This document shows, piece by piece, positions 5,760 through 9,313 of a DNA stretch of 9,313 nucleotides. Each line of letters starts with the position of its first letter. The stretch's first letter is position 1. The notes under the pieces were generated by a model. It was not told where the DNA came from. It was given only the letters and a program-made list of their open reading frames with translations, and ran no database searches. A program made the position numbers and the translations under genes. Origin of the DNA: Synechococcaceae bacterium WB4_1_0192 (GTDB taxonomy: Bacteria > Cyanobacteriota > Cyanobacteriia > PCC-6307 > Cyanobiaceae); assembly GCA_009926195.1 (NCBI GenBank), contig RFPK01000061.1, forward strand, positions 1-9,313, in the 5' to 3' direction.

Positions 5760-7249
5760 GACGTTCCGGCGTTCTGCTGCACCCCACGGCCCTGCCGGGT
5801 ACCCCCGCCTGCGGCAGCCTCGGCCAGGCTGCCCATGCCTGGGTGGATGCCCTGGCCGATCACGGCATCGGGGCCTGGCAATTGTTGCCGCTGGCCCCCA
5901 CCGATGGCACCGGTTCGCCCTACAGCTCCCCCAGCGGCTTCGCTCTCAATCCCTGGCTGCTCGATGCTGAGCAGCTGGTGGCAGACGGCCTGCTGGAGGT
6001 CGCCGATCTTGCGACCCTGCCGACCGCCGGCGATGCAACCCGGTTCGATCCAGCCCTGGCCGAGCGCCGCGCCGAGGCCCTCGCCGACGCGCTGCTGCGC
6101 CGTGCACCCCAGTGGCCGGAGCTGCTGCGGCGCGATCTCGAGCAGTGGCGCGATCGGCAGAGCTTCTGGCTTCCCGATCACTGCCGTTTCATGGTGCTGC
6201 GCCGTCTGCATGGGCAGCAGCCCTGGTGGTGCTGGCCGACGCCGTTCGCCCGCCGCGAGCGCGCGGCTCTGGCCGGTCTCGAGCGTGACCATGCCGCGGC
6301 GCTGGAGCGGGAGGTGCTGCTGCAGTGGCAGCTGCAGCGCCAGTGGCAGAGCCTGCTGCAGCGAGCCCGCAGCCGCGGCGTCGAGGTGATCGGCGATCTG
6401 CCCTTCTATGTCGCCCACGACAGTGCCGATGTCTGGAGCCGCCGCCGTCTGTTCTCGGTGCGCAGGGATGGTCGGCTGACCCTGCAGAGCGGTGTGCCAC
6501 CCGATTACTTCTCGGCCACCGGCCAGCTCTGGGGCACGCCGGTCTATCGCTGGCCCCTGCATCGCCTCAGCCGCTTCCACTGGTGGATGCGTCGCCTGGA
6601 GCGCCAGCTCGAGTTCGTCGATCTGCTGCGCCTGGATCACTTCCGCGCCCTGGAGGCCGCCTGGTGCGTGCCAGGCGGCGACAGCACCGCCGAGACGGGC
6701 ACCTGGCGTCGTTCCCCCGGCTCGGCTCTGTTGCGCCGCCTGCAGGCGACGCATGGTGGCGATCACCTGCCCCTGATCGCCGAGGACCTCGGCGTGATCA
6801 CGCCCGCGGTGGAGGCCCTGCGCGACAGCTATCGCCTGCCGGGGATGAAGATCCTCCAGTTCGCCTTCGATGGCAACCCGGACAATCCCTACCTGCCGGA
6901 GAACTTCCGGGGCGACGATTGGGTCGTGTACACCGGCACCCACGACAACGCCACCTGCATCGGCTGGTGGAACAGCCTCAGCGCCGAGGAGCGCGGCCGC
7001 GTCGAGGCCCACCTGGCTGGACCTGTGCAGGCCCCGGGCTGGCAGTTGCTGGAGCTGGCCCTGGCCTCCAGGGCTGAGCTGGCGGTGGTGCCGCTCCAGG
7101 ATCTGCTGTGTCTGGGTGATGAGGCCCGCTTCAACAGTCCCGGCACCACCGCGGGCAACTGGAGCTGGCGCCTGAGCGGCGGCATCGCGACCATCACCGG
7201 ACCACTGCAGGGACTGGGGGAGATGGCGCGCCGTTACGGCAGGCGGTAA
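5756..7249 (+). CDS. malQ: 4-alpha-glucanotransferase (amylomaltase / D-enzyme, GH77)
   Basis: MalQ transfers alpha-1,4-glucan segments between maltooligosaccharides in the cytoplasm, working with glycogen phosphorylase and debranching enzyme. The 497-residue length is normal for bacterial and cyanobacterial GH77. Motifs in order are GVLLHPTALPG (5-15), SPYSSPSGFALNPWLL (54-69), VEVIGDLPFYVAHDSADVW (209-227), GVPPDYFSATGQLWGTPVY (246-264), LRLDHFRAL with nucleophile D294, LIAEDLG with acid/base E343, GMKILQFAF (363-371), VVYTGTHDNAT with D397, and EARFNSPGTTAGNW (456-469). All three catalytic carboxylates are present. ATG at 5756-5758 overlaps the bciB stop (5757-5759) as ATGA, so translation is probably coupled. 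The frame continues open far upstream inside bciB, but that part is antisense-like noise. The last 16 bp overlap the convergent RodZ-like gene. Confidence 0.96.
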   Translation: MRRSGVLLHPTALPGTPACGSLGQAAHAWVDALADHGIGAWQLLPLAPTDGTGSPYSSPSGFALNPWLLDAEQLVADGLLEVADLATLPTAGDATRFDPALAERRAEALADALLRRAPQWPELLRRDLEQWRDRQSFWLPDHCRFMVLRRLHGQQPWWCWPTPFARRERAALAGLERDHAAALEREVLLQWQLQRQWQSLLQRARSRGVEVIGDLPFYVAHDSADVWSRRRLFSVRRDGRLTLQSGVPPDYFSATGQLWGTPVYRWPLHRLSRFHWWMRRLERQLEFVDLLRLDHFRALEAAWCVPGGDSTAETGTWRRSPGSALLRRLQATHGGDHLPLIAEDLGVITPAVEALRDSYRLPGMKILQFAFDGNPDNPYLPENFRGDDWVVYTGTHDNATCIGWWNSLSAEERGRVEAHLAGPVQAPGWQLLELALASRAELAVVPLQDLLCLGDEARFNSPGTTAGNWSWRLSGGIATITGPLQGLGEMARRYGRR

Positions 7250-8187
7250 CGACCGGGCTGCCGCGGCAGTGGCGTCAGCGGCAGGCCATTCCACAGCACC
7301 GCCGCAGGGGCCTGATCCCCTGCTGGGGCTGGCGCCGGGGTGATCGTCAGCTGCAGTGGTGGACGCAGTTCCAGCGCCAGGGTGCCCTGGGTTCCCCGCA
7401 GATCGGTGCGCGTCCCCCCTGGGCTGCTGAGGCTGATGCGGCTTGGCTGGCTCAGGTTCAGCTGCAGCAAGCCTGAGGAGGCGCCGCGGTTGCCCGTCTC
7501 GGCGCGGTTGCGCTGCAGGGCTGCCATCGCGATACCGCGTCCGGCCAGCTGCAGCGGTCGCAGGTCCGGATGCAGCCGCAACAGTGTCTGCCCGGGGCTG
7601 GCGGGACGGTTCTGCTGCGCCGGCCTCGTCGGGGCGATTGGACGCAGGGTCAACAGATTGGCGGCGGCCAGGTGCTGCTGCTGCAGGTTGATCGCATAGA
7701 TCAGGCCCAGGACCAGCCCGCCATAGAGCAGCGTCCCCTGCCAGCTGCTGAACACATCGATCGAGCCCGGTGTGAACCGCAGCAACGTGCGGGAGCGGTT
7801 CTGGCTGGATCCGTTGCTGGCTCCGCTCTGATCAGGCGGCAGGGCTGCGTTCAGGCTGCCGATCGGCAGTTGCAGCCGCTGCTCCAGCAAGGGCAGCATC
7901 GTGCGCAGGTAGGTGGCCTCCGGCAGACGATCGCGCCAGCCCCGCTCCAGAGCCTCGATCACGGGGGTGCTGATGCGGGTCTCGAGGGCGAGCTGGCGCA
8001 GGCTGAGGTTCTGCTGCTCCCGGCTGTCGCGGAGGAGTTGCCCGCACTCCAGCAGGGGATCCTGCGGGGATTCAGCGCTGGCATGGTCGCCTCCGCCCGT
8101 TCTGCTGCGCCAGGGTCGCCAGCGCGCCAGGTTGGAGACTGTCGGGGCGAGCCGTGCGATCAAGGCCTGGGGTCCTGGTCGGGCCAT
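7234..8187 (-). CDS. RodZ-like helix-turn-helix membrane protein
   Basis: The 317-residue product has a cytoplasmic N-terminal HTH of the HTH_25/RodZ kind at about residues 46-106 (LRDSREQQNLSLRQLALETR, then EALERGWRDRLPEATYLRTM). After a Ser/Asn-rich linker there is one membrane span (about 149-167, WQGTLLYGGLVLGLIYAIN). A Pro/Gln-rich periplasmic stretch follows, then a beta-rich C-terminus (about 238-285) resembling the DUF4115 domain. In other bacteria RodZ links MreB to the membrane and supports cell shape. Whether this one does so, or acts as a regulator, is not shown. It lies immediately downstream of the pseudouridine synthase gene. The ATG at 8187 overlaps that gene by 28 bp; a TTG at 8163 would instead give a 4-bp TTGA overlap. 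The first ~40 residues are Arg-rich and not clearly part of the domain, so the start is uncertain. No catalytic residues are expected. Confidence 0.78.
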   Translation of the reverse strand: MARPGPQALIARLAPTVSNLARWRPWRSRTGGGDHASAESPQDPLLECGQLLRDSREQQNLSLRQLALETRISTPVIEALERGWRDRLPEATYLRTMLPLLEQRLQLPIGSLNAALPPDQSGASNGSSQNRSRTLLRFTPGSIDVFSSWQGTLLYGGLVLGLIYAINLQQQHLAAANLLTLRPIAPTRPAQQNRPASPGQTLLRLHPDLRPLQLAGRGIAMAALQRNRAETGNRGASSGLLQLNLSQPSRISLSSPGGTRTDLRGTQGTLALELRPPLQLTITPAPAPAGDQAPAAVLWNGLPLTPLPRQPGRYRLP

Positions 8188-8885
8188 TCTCGGCGATCGA
8201 GTCGGCGCCAGCGCCCCTCGGGCAGGTCACCCAGCTGGATCGGGCCGATCGCCACCCGCTGCAGATCGCGCACCGGATGGCCCAGCAGCTCGGCCGTGCG
8301 ACGGATCTGACGGTTGCGTCCCTCCCGCATCACCAGCTCCAGCAGCGTGGCGTCATGCCGCTGCCCCAGACGCCGGAGTTGCACCGGCAGGCCAGGGCGG
8401 CCGTCCAGCGACACGCCCCGGGCCCAGTGCTTCAGGGTGGTCGCCTCGGGGTGGCCGCTCACCCAGACCCGGTAGGTCTTGCGGTGTTCATGGCGTGGGT
8501 GGGTGAGCCGCAGGGTCAGGGCGCCGTCGTTGCTGAGCAGCAGGGCGCCGCGGCTGTTTGCATCAAGGCGGCCCACCGGATGCAGGCCGCGGCCGCGGGC
8601 CAGCTCCGCCGGCAGCAGATCGAGCACGATCGGCCGGCCCTCCGGGTCGTGGCAGCTGCTCAGCACGCCGATCGGTTTGTTGAGCAGCACCAGCAGCGGT
8701 TCGGCTGCGGCGCGCAGCGGCTGGCCATCGATCGCGATGGCATCCCTCTCTGGATCGGCCTTGTCTCCCAGTCGGGCCACGCGGCCATTGCATTCCACGC
8801 GCCCGGCCCGCAGCAACTCCTCGGCGCGGCGGCGTGAGCAGAGTCCCGCGGCCGCCATCAGCTTCTGCAGGCGCTCTGCCGCCAT
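8160..8885 (-). CDS. RsuA/RluB-family pseudouridine synthase
   Basis: The enzyme isomerises a specific uridine to pseudouridine in rRNA. From the ATG at 8885 the product is 241 residues. An S4 RNA-binding domain comes first (ERLQKLMAAAGLCSRRRAEE, through NGRVARLGDKADP, residues 4-45). The catalytic domain follows with LLVLLNKPIGVLSS (64-77), the signature GRLDANSRGALLLSNDG with catalytic D108 (105-121), HRKTYRVWV (134-142) and the family C-terminal motif MREGRNRQIRRTAELLGHPV (186-205). The RxxxRQxRR region and overall length fit RluB or RsuA; which rRNA uridine is modified cannot be told by eye. The frame is open to 8972, but that extension would run through the inverted repeat before the sigma gene, and the S4 domain begins at the chosen Met. 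The RodZ-like gene follows with an overlap, so the two are probably cotranscribed. Confidence 0.92.
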   Translation of the reverse strand: MAAERLQKLMAAAGLCSRRRAEELLRAGRVECNGRVARLGDKADPERDAIAIDGQPLRAAAEPLLVLLNKPIGVLSSCHDPEGRPIVLDLLPAELARGRGLHPVGRLDANSRGALLLSNDGALTLRLTHPRHEHRKTYRVWVSGHPEATTLKHWARGVSLDGRPGLPVQLRRLGQRHDATLLELVMREGRNRQIRRTAELLGHPVRDLQRVAIGPIQLGDLPEGRWRRLDRREWPDQDPRP

Positions 8886-8995
8886 TCGCTCGCCGCTTCT
8901 GTGCGCCTGGATTCTGGCGAGCCGCTGAGCCGGGGAAATCCTGAAGAAAGGTGGTAGGTTTGCGAAACACAAAGGTTTCGTAAACCGTCGGCGCC
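8886..8995. promoter_or_regulatory. Divergent intergenic region, pseudouridine synthase / sigma factor
   Basis: This 110-bp spacer separates two divergent genes. The part next to the sigma gene is unusually AT-rich for this window and holds the inverted repeat at 8957-8986. No obvious Shine-Dalgarno sequence precedes the sigma ATG (the bases before it read CGTCGGCGCC), nor one for the synthase. Promoters for both genes presumably lie here, but I cannot assign -35/-10 boxes with confidence. Confidence 0.5.
8957..8986. promoter_or_regulatory. Inverted repeat (candidate operator) upstream of sigma factor gene
   Basis: GGTTTGCGAAAC (8957-8968) and GTTTCGTAAACC (8975-8986) are 12-bp inverted arms with one mismatch (a G·U wobble in RNA), separated by 6 bp. 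Each arm also contains its own dyad, GTTTnnnAAAC (8958-8968 and 8975-8985), so the site can be read as two palindromic boxes spaced 17 bp apart. It ends 9 bp before the sigma ATG at 8996. It could bind a repressor or activator, or fold in the 5' leader and hide the start. No T-run follows, so it is not a typical terminator. The regulator is unknown. Confidence 0.6.
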
Positions 8996-9313
8996 ATGCC
9001 TTCGCTGCCCGTGATCCGCTCCGACCGCGATGCCGCAGCCCTGGTGGGCGGCACCGACCTGGTGCGCTCCTACCTTCGCGACATCGGCCGCGTGCCTCTG
9101 CTCAGCCATGAACAGGAGATCACCCTCGGCCGCCAGGTGCAGGAGCTGATGGCCCTGGAGGAGCTGCGCGAAGAACTGCGGTTGCGCGCCGGAGGCCAGG
9201 ACCCTGATGACGAGCAGCTGGCCCAGGCCGCCGGCCTGACGGTGCCCGTGCTGCGCAAGCGGTTGCGTGCGGGTCAGCGGGCGAAGGAGCGGATGGTGTC
9301 GGCGAACCTGCGC
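8996..9313 (+). CDS. Sigma-70 family RNA polymerase sigma factor, probably group 2 (partial, N-terminal)
   Basis: The first 106 codons are present and the gene runs off the window. DLVRSYLRDIGRVPLLSHEQ with the following EITLGRQVQ (residues 21-49) is a clear sigma region 1.2. The next ~45 residues cover the sigma-70 region between 1.2 and 2 and include a short helical domain (DDEQLAQAAGLTVPVLRKRL, 71-90). AKERMVSANLR at the end starts region 2.1. There is no long acidic region 1.1 as in the primary sigma factor, so a nonessential group 2 factor (SigB/C/D/E type) is most likely. Such factors redirect RNA polymerase under stress, in the dark or at stationary phase. The ATG at 8996 has no clear ribosome binding site and sits 9 bp after the inverted repeat. 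Which paralogue it is cannot be decided without the remaining two thirds. Confidence 0.9.
   Translation, partial: MPSLPVIRSDRDAAALVGGTDLVRSYLRDIGRVPLLSHEQEITLGRQVQELMALEELREELRLRAGGQDPDDEQLAQAAGLTVPVLRKRLRAGQRAKERMVSANLR

Noticed and set aside
5738..7294. 518-codon minus-strand open frame opposite malQ
   Set aside because: Antisense shadow of an intact GH77 gene with all catalytic residues; no domain is visible.
8886..8972. N-terminal extension of the pseudouridine synthase
   Set aside because: It would run through the inverted repeat, and the S4 domain starts at the Met at 8885.
8957..8986. Rho-independent terminator
   Set aside because: The inverted repeat lacks a GC-rich stem and a T-run, and no gene ends into it on either strand.

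Overview
The window looks like a chromosomal segment from a high-GC picocyanobacterium of the Synechococcus/Cyanobium group. The evidence is the 331-residue Prs ending in HEESSVSSMF, a ferredoxin-type 8-vinyl reductase (BciB/Slr1923 family), a GH77 MalQ, an LCP protein and a group 2-like sigma factor, all tightly packed in GC-rich DNA. I saw no GCGATCGC (HIP1) motif by eye, which fits that clade. There are no rRNA or tRNA genes, CRISPR arrays, insertion sequences or phage genes, and no gene-free stretch longer than about 160 bp.

Left edge (1-499): the first ~88 bases are a minus-strand fragment of a short-chain dehydrogenase. It runs, with no spacer, into the plus-strand C-terminal end of aminopeptidase N. 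Neither gene is intact across the junction, which lies on a GC-rich near-palindrome. This is a rearrangement or, more probably, an assembly chimera.

Minus-strand block (504-2823): prs (PRPP synthetase, best start a GTG at 2823) is followed 37 bp later by an exported GHL10/UPF0748 glycoside-hydrolase-like protein. A plus-strand picocyanobacterial-type hypothetical gene (2888-3475) diverges from prs across 64 bp and overlaps the end of a minus-strand LCP (LytR-CpsA-Psr) gene (3411-4361).

Plus-strand pair (4521-7249): bciB (chlorophyll biosynthesis) and malQ (4-alpha-glucanotransferase) overlap by ATGA and are probably translationally coupled. malQ collides tail to tail, overlapping by 16 bp, with a minus-strand RodZ-like HTH membrane protein.

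Right end (7234-9313): the RodZ-like gene lies directly downstream of, and overlaps, an RsuA/RluB-type pseudouridine synthase (minus strand). A sigma-70 family gene diverges from that pair and runs off the window. Between them, close to the sigma start, is a 30-bp inverted repeat made of two GTTTnnnAAAC elements, the best candidate regulatory site here.

Overall this is mostly conserved housekeeping: nucleotide precursor supply, chlorophyll and glycogen metabolism, cell envelope, ribosome modification and transcription. I found no convincing new multi-gene system. The points most worth checking are the chimeric left edge, the inverted repeat before the sigma factor, and an LCP protein lacking a usual motif arginine.
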